From assembly GCA_023432655.1 (NCBI GenBank), contig JAEYUK010000062.1:1-7381 (forward strand): DNA of 7,381 nt, written 5' to 3'. The stretch comes from Pseudomonadota bacterium (GTDB lineage Bacteria > Bdellovibrionota > Bacteriovoracia > Bacteriovoracales > Bacteriovoracaceae). The position numbers and the translations under genes were made by a program. Position 1 is the stretch's first letter. Each line of letters starts with the position of its first letter. Positions 1-5,629 of the stretch are shown one piece after another. Under the pieces are notes generated by a model. That model did not search any database, was not told where the DNA came from, and worked only from the letters and a program-made list of their open reading frames with translations.

Positions 1-2958
1 GTGGTTTTCCAGAATTTTCTTTCCAGTTAAGAGTGAAATCTTATTTGGCGTGAGTTCTTTAGCAAAAATCTGCTCAAGTGGTAGTCCTTGCTTCTTGGCG
101 AACTGCTCGAGGTTATATTTTGCATAAGGCATAACCTGCATAAGTTCAATCAGCTCTTTAACATCCACACGTTTTGAGTGCATGATATCAGTCATTCGTT
201 GAAGGAATGGGAATTCTTTGAAGTGTTGCTCACGCTTACGAGCAATAAATTGAACACGTTTATCAGCGGCCAACTTTTTTGATTCCGCATAAATCTTCAT
301 CCAGGCCGCGCGTGCTTCTTTTATGTTTTCCGGAATGTAATCAGATTCAGTCAGAAGTTCGCCAGTTGCAAATTCCTTCTGGGAAGCTGTTAAGAAGCCG
401 CTTTTCTTGTTGAAGCTCTCTTCTGAAAGGCCGAATGTTTCGAATTTAAGTTCAGGATGAACCGTTTCTACTGAGAAAAGTTTCGCAAACTCAATGGCCT
501 TCTCTGAATTTTGGAGACGATTTTTCACCATATCCATGAATGATTCGATAAGCTTCATGAGATTCTGAGAGGTTTTTCCAGCGATGATCTCACGCGGGAA
601 TTCAGCTTCAATGCTGCCTTTCAGGATAGAGATGATTTCATTGAATTCCTGGGACAGTAGTTTATTCGTGCCAGCTTTTTCCTTAAGCATTGCTCGTAGA
701 TTTTTTAGAATCTTACGATCGTGCTTACGATGTTCTTCAGTGTAGTTTTGGTAAACAATATCTTGGTCCAGAACTAAAAGCACATCCAATTGGTCACGAA
801 AGCTCTTAGGAAGTTTATTTCTGCTTTCGAGTTTCTGAAGGACTGTCACCAGATTAATCTGGTTAGTATTAATCGTATCGAAATACTTCGCGGTAGCAAG
901 GTTTGCCTGTTTAGCTTCCAGAACATCAATGATTTTGTAAATCGGCTCAATGGCACGCGGGTTCATGAAAGAGAGAACTTCACGGCACTGAGTTTTTAGC
1001 GAAAGGGCAAGTCCTAGTAGGGTATAGCTGTCCGCCTGATTATTCTTTAGATGATTATAGATTTCTGTCGCCAGACGAGAAACCTGTATCAATTGAGCGG
1101 CCACAAACATAGGGAGATGAGTTTGAAGTGGAACCGGGTTCTTGGCCCTAATAAATTCAGAAGCTGAAACGGAATCAGGTGTGCCAACATCGTCAATCAC
1201 TACGAAAGGTGCGTAACCGCCGCCTTTAGAAGTATTCACGATTGAACTCATTGGACCTTTCTCTTCCGGTGCATACCGCACAAGCGCATTATGAGTCATC
1301 TTAGGTAGGGTCTTAGCTCCACCGCCGTAGAATACCCAGAGACGGATATCGGCCGCGAGATTTGCGAACCGAGTGCCGGCCTTATCTTTCATCGCAACTG
1401 GAATACGAGCGATTTTTACCAGTTTTTGATAAGCATAGTGAGATGGATTCTCTCTGATCATATCCATGACCTCTTTTCTGCTTTCATCAGAAAGAGTCTT
1501 CATGATGTAAATACCTGATCCTCCTGAGAGATTCGGGGCCTTGATAACCCACTCATCCATATTGGCCTCAATAACTTTTACGGATTCTTTCTTAGGAGGA
1601 AGAGTTTCCGGCGGAGTAATTTTCGGGCCATTAACAGCAATACCCAGTTCTTTTAATTTATGAGCGAAAAATTTCGGAGCGTATGTAGTAAGTGCTGCCA
1701 GGATAATTTTATTATCAAGAATACGGTTTAAACCGCCCATATAGATTTTGCGGTTCAAAATAGCATCTAATAGTCCTGGAACAGCGTAATCCGATTGAAG
1801 TGGAATTGGGTTGCCGTTCACATCAAGAACTAATGGTGCCTCTCCGTCTTCTCCAAGTTTCAATGAATCACGAAGATAAATAGGCTCATTGGTATCCGGA
1901 TCTTTCAAAATGATGCCTTTATCAGCATCAAAAAGAGCAGAGTCAGCATTAATACGAGAATAAATGGCCGTGACGATCGGGTTAGAACCATTGATCGTAC
2001 GAAGTCTGATGTAGCCTTTTTCGTCCTGGAACAATTGGACCGGGTCCGCATAGACAAGACCTGAGTAAGCGGCGAGGTTATGAATTTCAGGAGCAGCACC
2101 ATTCATCCCACCAGGAGGGAGGATAACCTGGATACCATCTTTGACGTTAGTCCAGTCTTCGCCTAATGACTTATAAGTTTCGGCCAGAACCTGGAAGTGA
2201 TCGTTTGGCATAAGTTTGCCCATCGAATCCAATACCTCAGGATTTTGTTCATAGTGGCCTTCAAGAACGTTCATGTTGTTGGAGGCACCTGACGGGGCCC
2301 CGGCATTAAGTTCAAGAATTCTGAATGGTAGCTCAGGAAGTTTCGAGGTCTTCTTTGATTTAAGAATCTGCTCAAAGTTCTTCGACTGTTCTAGATAATC
2401 TTCAATCAGCACTAAATCGAGACCGACGTTATCGAAGAAAGGATATTTCTTCATGTTCGGGTGATGGAGTTGAGGGAAGTAGTTCGGTGACTCCATGATA
2501 GCATCAATAAAGATGTTTCTGATTTCTACCGGAAGAGATTTGACGAAGGGAGAATCTTTAACAGATTTTGACCCGTAGATATCCTGGATCACACATCGAA
2601 GAGAAACGATGAGTGATTGGGCCGCTTTTTCGATGGTATTGAATACTGATTTTTGTAACGGAACAATTGTCGTTGTACAAGGAACTGTGAAGATCTTGTA
2701 GTTCCCGTTAGCATCAGACTTTTGGAAAGTTAAATCCCTTTTACGGATAAACTTCGTTAAATTTCTTGATTCCTTCAAATGGACCGAAACTTCCCTTGAA
2801 AGAAGGTTCTTAACCAGGGCCTTTGAATGGTTATAAGGGGCCCTTTTTCTTCGGGAGGAGAAAATGTAGTTCGACACATCGACCTTTACACTGCCGATGA
2901 ACCCTTGATTTGGATTGTAGGGTTGAAGTTTGCGCCGAGAATTTTTCACTTTAATCAC
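1..2958 (-). CDS. Circularly permuted type-2 ATP-grasp protein with long C-terminal extension (partial, 3' end outside window)
   Basis: An uninterrupted frame of 986 codons runs from a GTG at 2958 off the left edge, so the C-terminus is missing. Motifs match the COG2308/CP_ATPgrasp_2 family in order: LELNAGAPSG (215-224), ILPPGG (279-284), the IYSRINADS segment (332-340), VPGLLDAI (393-400), the ATP-binding WVIKAPNLSGGSGI (470-483, K473 as likely phosphate-binding lysine), DIRLWVFYGG (537-546), NALVRYAP (557-564) and NTSKGGG (575-581). ATP-grasp enzymes activate a carboxylate as acyl phosphate and join it to an amine or similar nucleophile; this family is predicted to make peptide or amide bonds, but the substrate here is unknown. 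The first 75 residues are strongly basic. No signal peptide or membrane segment is seen, so it is probably cytoplasmic. Residues from about 605 on look helical and charged, and I recognise no domain there. GTG is chosen because GAGG lies five bases upstream; an in-frame GTG at 2949 is less well placed. Family call is strong, function is not. Confidence 0.88.
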   Translation of the reverse strand, partial: MIKVKNSRRKLQPYNPNQGFIGSVKVDVSNYIFSSRRKRAPYNHSKALVKNLLSREVSVHLKESRNLTKFIRKRDLTFQKSDANGNYKIFTVPCTTTIVPLQKSVFNTIEKAAQSLIVSLRCVIQDIYGSKSVKDSPFVKSLPVEIRNIFIDAIMESPNYFPQLHHPNMKKYPFFDNVGLDLVLIEDYLEQSKNFEQILKSKKTSKLPELPFRILELNAGAPSGASNNMNVLEGHYEQNPEVLDSMGKLMPNDHFQVLAETYKSLGEDWTNVKDGIQVILPPGGMNGAAPEIHNLAAYSGLVYADPVQLFQDEKGYIRLRTINGSNPIVTAIYSRINADSALFDADKGIILKDPDTNEPIYLRDSLKLGEDGEAPLVLDVNGNPIPLQSDYAVPGLLDAILNRKIYMGGLNRILDNKIILAALTTYAPKFFAHKLKELGIAVNGPKITPPETLPPKKESVKVIEANMDEWVIKAPNLSGGSGIYIMKTLSDESRKEVMDMIRENPSHYAYQKLVKIARIPVAMKDKAGTRFANLAADIRLWVFYGGGAKTLPKMTHNALVRYAPEEKGPMSSIVNTSKGGGYAPFVVIDDVGTPDSVSASEFIRAKNPVPLQTHLPMFVAAQLIQVSRLATEIYNHLKNNQADSYTLLGLALSLKTQCREVLSFMNPRAIEPIYKIIDVLEAKQANLATAKYFDTINTNQINLVTVLQKLESRNKLPKSFRDQLDVLLVLDQDIVYQNYTEEHRKHDRKILKNLRAMLKEKAGTNKLLSQEFNEIISILKGSIEAEFPREIIAGKTSQNLMKLIESFMDMVKNRLQNSEKAIEFAKLFSVETVHPELKFETFGLSEESFNKKSGFLTASQKEFATGELLTESDYIPENIKEARAAWMKIYAESKKLAADKRVQFIARKREQHFKEFPFLQRMTDIMHSKRVDVKELIELMQVMPYAKYNLEQFAKKQGLPLEQIFAKELTPNKISLLTGKKILENH

Positions 2959-2963
2959 AACGA

Positions 2964-2967
2964 CCTC
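2964..2967 (-). promoter_or_regulatory. Ribosome binding site for the ATP-grasp gene
   Basis: On the minus strand the sequence reads GAGAGGTCGTT before the GTG. The GAGG core is five bases from GTG 2958 and fourteen from the next in-frame GTG (2949), which favours the upstream GTG as the start. Confidence 0.6.
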
Positions 2968-3030
2968 TCAAAAAATGTCCAAAAGTTTTCCAGTTTTTAG
3001 GGAAGTGTAGCGGAGATCATGATACGGTGC

Positions 3031-3040
3031 AGTAATTACT
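3031..3040. repeat. Perfect 10-base palindrome AGTAATTACT
   Basis: AGTAATTACT is a perfect palindrome 73 bases upstream of the ATP-grasp start. It lies inside a looser inverted repeat: AGTTTTTA (2992-2999) pairs with TAAAAACT (3052-3059), and GTGTAG (3005-3010) pairs with CTACAC (3058-3063). It could be a dimeric regulator site or a leader structure; the sequence alone does not decide. Confidence 0.3.
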
Positions 3041-3119
3041 CGTTTCTACTGTAAAAACTACACACAATGTCTTTTGATTCCCTCAACACGAAGAGGCTTC
3101 ATGCAAATTTAGTGACAAG

Positions 3120-3151
3120 GATAATGTCTTATCAAATCGAGATCTTATCTC
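3120..3151. repeat. Two adjacent short inverted repeats, possible operator
   Basis: GATAA-TGTC-TTATC (3120-3133) is followed five bases later by GAGAT-CTT-ATCTC (3139-3151). The word CTTATC is also directly repeated at 3128-3133 and 3144-3149, 16 bases apart. The group overlaps the weak -35 candidate of the ATP-grasp gene. Each half is only five bases, so chance occurrence in AT-rich DNA is quite possible. A regulator-binding role is inference. Confidence 0.3.
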
Positions 3152-3283
3152 TTGCACATTGCCTAGGCTGAGGACATCTGTCTAAAGTTTGGGCAATTTG
3201 GTACAGGAAGCAAGTGGTCTATATCATTGAAATTTTTCTTTTGCGAGGGCCTACTTTCAAAAAATGTAAGTATTTGTAAGATC

Positions 3284-4726
3284 TTATTGTTGCGGCATGA
3301 CGTTTTTAAAGCGGATGATGAAGAGACTGCCTTTAGGTTTCTTGCGGCGATATTCGATTTCGGCCTTATGAAATTGAGCAATTTTCTGAGCAATTGGAAG
3401 GCCTATCCCCGTTCCGTGTCCGATATCGGCCCGGGCCCGGTGGAACCTTTTATTCATGATTTTATCCAGGTCACTCGATTCAATTCCTGGCCCCTCGTCT
3501 TCGATCCAGACTTCAATTTGCGAGCTAACATTCTTGATATTTAATTGAATGGTACTGTCTTCAGGAGAGTACTTGATGGCATTATCTAAAATATTTTCAA
3601 AGAGGGCTTCCAGGAGCTGTTTTTCTCCCATCACTTCCAGATCCAGATCCTCTTCAATGTTGAAGCGAACCAGGATTCTTTTTTCTTTTGCTTTTAGATG
3701 AAGCCTTGAGGAAGTTCCCAGGAGGAGATCATCGAGTCTAACGGGATGGAATACAAAACTATCAAGACCTGATTCCACTCTGGAAACTAAGAGCATATTT
3801 TTAACCAGGTCTATTAAGCGCTCGAGTTCTTCTCTTAAAGATTTATGAAATCTTTGATGCTCCTGAAGGGTTCTTTCTTTTGACTCAAGAACAGCAAGTT
3901 CACCTTTCATGATGGCCAGAGGGGTGTTGATCTGATGGCTCGTATTGGATACGAAATGTTCCTGGGCCTTAAAGGATGTTTCCAGTCGATCCAGAAGATT
4001 ATTTAAAGTCTTACTGAGCTCCTCAATTTCGTCTCCAGTCTTGGTGATAGGGACCCGGAGAGAAAGATTGGATGCTGCAATCATGTTGGCCGTATCGGTA
4101 AGAACTTTTATGGGGGCCAGGGCATTTCCGGCAACGAGATAAGAGATAAAACTTGAAAAAAGGATCAGTACCACAACAACTGTGGAAGTGATCGCTAAGT
4201 GGTCCCTCTCTCTTTTAGAGAGTGAACTTAAGGATGTGGCTACCTGAAGAATCATGTGACTTTCCATTTCATCTGAAATTTTAACGTTTACCCCTCTGAA
4301 AGATTCGTCCCGGTAACTAAAAGTGACAAAACTATGGGTATAGTCTTCAGAAGTGAGGAGTTCTTTATCAAAAGGAATCGTCAGTTGGGTGGGCGAAAAA
4401 TTACCCTGACTCAGGATCTTCCCATCATAGGAACGAAGAGTGTAGACGGTTTTATTTAGAATGAAAGGGAATGCTTTTTTAATTTCACTTTCCGGAAGGT
4501 TAAAGTGAATTTTATATTCAGTTCCCTCAGTAATATGAAGGTACTCAGATAAGTCGATGGCATAATTTAAAAGACCGGAATCAAAATCATTCCGGCCTGA
4601 GGCAAAATACTGATTAGAAAGGATGTAAGCGAACACACAAATAAACAACCCAAAGAGAGTTGAATATATAAGAGTGAGTTTGAAACGTATTCCGCGAAAA
4701 GAATTAATCAATCTTGTTAAGGACAT
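3284..4726 (-). CDS. Membrane sensor histidine kinase (HAMP, HisKA, HATPase_c)
   Basis: A 480-residue sensor kinase, partner of the response regulator encoded just upstream. From the ATG at 4726: first membrane segment about 16-37, periplasmic region about 38-176, second membrane segment about 177-199, then a HAMP linker to about 250. The H box reads SNTSHQINTPL with the phosphoacceptor at H264. The ATP-binding domain has the N box (ENILDNAIKYS, N378 and N382), the G1 box DEGPG (410-414), RFHRA (F box) and GHGTGIGL (436-443). All catalytic elements are present, so it should be active. Architecture resembles CusS/QseC-type kinases, but the periplasmic domain gives no ligand. The ATG start overlaps the regulator gene by 23 bases, implying translational coupling; an in-frame TTG at 4741 would add five residues. 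The residue after the histidine is Gln rather than the usual Glu/Asp. Confidence 0.93.
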   Translation of the reverse strand: MSLTRLINSFRGIRFKLTLIYSTLFGLFICVFAYILSNQYFASGRNDFDSGLLNYAIDLSEYLHITEGTEYKIHFNLPESEIKKAFPFILNKTVYTLRSYDGKILSQGNFSPTQLTIPFDKELLTSEDYTHSFVTFSYRDESFRGVNVKISDEMESHMILQVATSLSSLSKRERDHLAITSTVVVVLILFSSFISYLVAGNALAPIKVLTDTANMIAASNLSLRVPITKTGDEIEELSKTLNNLLDRLETSFKAQEHFVSNTSHQINTPLAIMKGELAVLESKERTLQEHQRFHKSLREELERLIDLVKNMLLVSRVESGLDSFVFHPVRLDDLLLGTSSRLHLKAKEKRILVRFNIEEDLDLEVMGEKQLLEALFENILDNAIKYSPEDSTIQLNIKNVSSQIEVWIEDEGPGIESSDLDKIMNKRFHRARADIGHGTGIGLPIAQKIAQFHKAEIEYRRKKPKGSLFIIRFKNVMPQQ

Positions 4727-5378
4727 ATCCCTGGCCCACAACAGTCTTTAAAATCTTATTGGGAAATGGGGTGTCGATTTTTTTTCTCAAATGGTTAATA
4801 TAGACGTCGATCACATTGGATTCAGGATCAAAATCCGTTCCCCAAACCTGCTTAGCAATAGAGTTTCGGTCCACGACTTTATTCAGATTTCGCATCAGGA
4901 ATTCTAAGAGAGTAAATTCCTTAGCAGTGAGTTCAATGCGGGTCCCATTGCGATTAACATTTCGAGAAATAAGATCCATGGAAAGATCACCATTTTTAAG
5001 TTGGATCTTATCGTCATGTTTTCTTCTTATTAGGGCGCGAACACGGGCCTCGAGTTCTTCAAACTCAAATGGTTTGACTAAATAGTCATCAGCACCGGAA
5101 TCAAGACCCATAATTTTATCTTTGGTGGTTCCTAAGGCCGTAAGCATGAGAATAAAACAGTCATTGTTCTGTGCTCGCAATTCTTTAGCGAATTCCAGGC
5201 CACTCATTTCTGGTAGCATTACATCAAGGATAATAAGATCAAATGATTTTTCTTTAAGCTTCGACTTCGCAATTCCGGGAGACTCTGCCGTCTCAACTTC
5301 GTAACCGGCCTCAACGAGACCTTGTTGAATAAGTGCTGCAACTTTTTTTTCATCTTCTACGATCAGTACCTTGACCAT
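4704..5378 (-). CDS. OmpR/PhoB-family response regulator
   Basis: A 224-residue DNA-binding response regulator. The receiver domain (about 1-117) has the acidic pair E8/D9, the phosphoacceptor D52 in LIILDVMLPEMSG, T80 and K102 in LVKPF. A linker leads to a winged-helix domain (about 125-222) with LTAKEF (150-155), the recognition-helix region NVIDVYINHLRKKID (188-202) and a C-terminal VGQGYVL wing. It should be phosphorylated by the overlapping kinase and then bind DNA, typically as a head-to-tail dimer on tandem repeats. Overall similarity is to the CopR/CusR/PhoB group, without enough detail to assign a stimulus. The frame stays open upstream to 5555 through the tRNA gene, but ATG 5378 is the real start: it begins the canonical MVKVLIVEDE sequence and follows a strong GGAGG. 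Confidence 0.95.
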   Translation of the reverse strand: MVKVLIVEDEKKVAALIQQGLVEAGYEVETAESPGIAKSKLKEKSFDLIILDVMLPEMSGLEFAKELRAQNNDCFILMLTALGTTKDKIMGLDSGADDYLVKPFEFEELEARVRALIRRKHDDKIQLKNGDLSMDLISRNVNRNGTRIELTAKEFTLLEFLMRNLNKVVDRNSIAKQVWGTDFDPESNVIDVYINHLRKKIDTPFPNKILKTVVGQGYVLNKID

Positions 5379-5385
5379 AAAAACA

Positions 5386-5390
5386 CCTCC
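5386..5390 (-). promoter_or_regulatory. Strong ribosome binding site of the response regulator
   Basis: The minus strand reads CCGGAGGTGTTTTT before the ATG. GGAGG lies seven bases upstream of ATG 5378. This fixes the start and rules out the longer frame that runs through the tRNA. Confidence 0.85.
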
Positions 5391-5406
5391 GGAAATCATA
5401 GAGAAG

Positions 5407-5435
5407 AAGGTAAGTTTTAGGATGACCAGTGTCAA
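5407..5435 (-). promoter_or_regulatory. Probable sigma70-type promoter of the two-component operon
   Basis: A perfect -35 TTGACA (5430-5435) is followed after 17 bases by TACCTT (5407-5412), a poor -10. Transcription would begin about 20 bases upstream of the GGAGG. A perfect -35 with a weak -10 fits a promoter needing an activator, which suits a self-regulated two-component operon. This is inferred from consensus only; read-through from the tRNA promoter is an alternative source of transcript. Confidence 0.5.
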
Positions 5436-5439
5436 CCAG
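5425..5439 (-). repeat. Tandem CTGGT repeat flanking the -35, candidate response-regulator box
   Basis: On the minus strand CTGGT TGACA CTGGT places two CTGGT copies exactly 10 bases apart (5435-5439 and 5425-5429) around the TTGACA. OmpR/PhoB regulators bind direct repeats with about one helical turn between them, so this could be the autoregulatory site. Five-base cores are short, so the evidence is only suggestive. Confidence 0.35.
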
Positions 5440-5474
5440 AAGTAATAAGGAGAAAATTTAATGGGGATAAAGAA

Positions 5475-5551
5475 TGGTAGCAACGGGCGGAGTTGAACCG
5501 CCGACCCCAGCGTTATGAATGCTGTGCTCTCACCAACTGAGCTACGTTGCC
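5475..5551 (-). tRNA. tRNA with CAU anticodon, probably elongator tRNA-Met
   Basis: A full 77-base cloverleaf with encoded CCA. Acceptor GGCAACG pairs with CGTTGCT (a G1-U72 wobble at the end), discriminator A. D arm GCTC/GAGC with loop AGTTGGTGA (G18G19 present). Anticodon arm CAGCA / TTCATAA / CGCTG, anticodon CAT. Variable loop GGGTC. T arm GGCGG / TTCAACT / CCGCC. Pairing at the end excludes initiator tRNA, which has an unpaired 1-72 position. The D arm, anticodon loop, GGGTC variable loop and acceptor bases closely follow E. coli elongator tRNA-Met as I recall it; the A4-U69/A5-U68 pairs also argue against the TilS substrate tRNA-Ile2. Position 31-39 is an A-C mismatch. The gene has its own promoter, and no terminator is seen before the response regulator. 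Confidence 0.93.
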
Positions 5552-5570
5552 CCAAGAAAAAAGTAGTGTC

Positions 5571-5599
5571 ATATTAATTAAGGGTGCACAATACGTCAA
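5571..5599 (-). promoter_or_regulatory. Sigma70-type promoter of the tRNA gene
   Basis: TTGACG (5594-5599), a 17-base spacer and TAATAT (5571-5576) give a near-consensus promoter. The tRNA 5' end is 19 bases past the -10, implying a leader of about a dozen bases to be removed by RNase P. Strength and spacing suit a stable RNA gene. Confidence 0.75.
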
Positions 5600-5605
5600 T
5601 ATTAT
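5578..5605 (+). promoter_or_regulatory. Weak candidate promoter for tilS
   Basis: TATTAT (5600-5605) is a fair -10, with TTAAGG (5578-5583) 16 bases upstream as a poor -35. It overlaps the tRNA promoter on the other strand almost completely, so the two polymerase sites would exclude each other. Only 78 bases separate the two genes, so the tilS promoter must be near here unless it lies within the tRNA gene. Confidence 0.35.
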
Positions 5606-5629
5606 TTCCCCTATTTAGAAGCGTTTTAC

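Larger units (their letters stand above)
2959..3283. other. Intergenic region upstream of the ATP-grasp gene, no gene seen
   Basis: This 325-base gap separates the kinase stop from the ATP-grasp start. I find no convincing reading frame: the longest ATG frames lying wholly inside it are about a dozen codons. No GC-rich hairpin with a T run follows the kinase stop, so no intrinsic terminator is evident. A weak minus-strand promoter candidate is TTGATA (3130-3135), 18 bases, TAAATT (3106-3111), which would leave a leader of about 140 bases. Several small palindromes are listed separately. An 8-base word AATGTCTT occurs at 3066-3073 and 3123-3130. The region most likely carries the promoter and leader of the ATP-grasp gene; a small RNA cannot be excluded. 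Confidence 0.5.

Noticed and set aside
790..2102. Short frames on both strands within the ATP-grasp gene (790-999, 1905-2102)
   Set aside because: The 986-codon minus-strand frame is continuous through both and carries clear family motifs.
3160..3169. GCCTAGGC palindrome as an attachment or regulatory site
   Set aside because: An isolated 8-base palindrome with no repeat partner or mobile gene nearby is not evidence of a site.
3241..3283. Intrinsic terminator after the kinase
   Set aside because: Only a five-base TACTT/AAGTA pairing with an A/T loop is present, and no T tract follows on the minus strand.
3163..3393. Possible 76-residue minus-strand gene at the kinase 3' end
   Set aside because: It is an off-frame reading of the kinase C-terminus running into the gap, with no recognisable domain, while the kinase frame ends normally.
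3227..3544. Possible 105-residue plus-strand gene
   Set aside because: It lies antisense to the ATP-binding domain of the kinase and has no family features.
5475..5551. Initiator tRNA-fMet
   Set aside because: The 1-72 position is paired (G-U) rather than the mismatch expected for initiator, and the anticodon stem lacks the three consecutive G-C pairs.
5379..5555. N-terminal extension of the response regulator through the tRNA gene
   Set aside because: The frame is open, but it encodes tRNA sequence read as protein; the family N-terminus begins at ATG 5378 behind a strong GGAGG.
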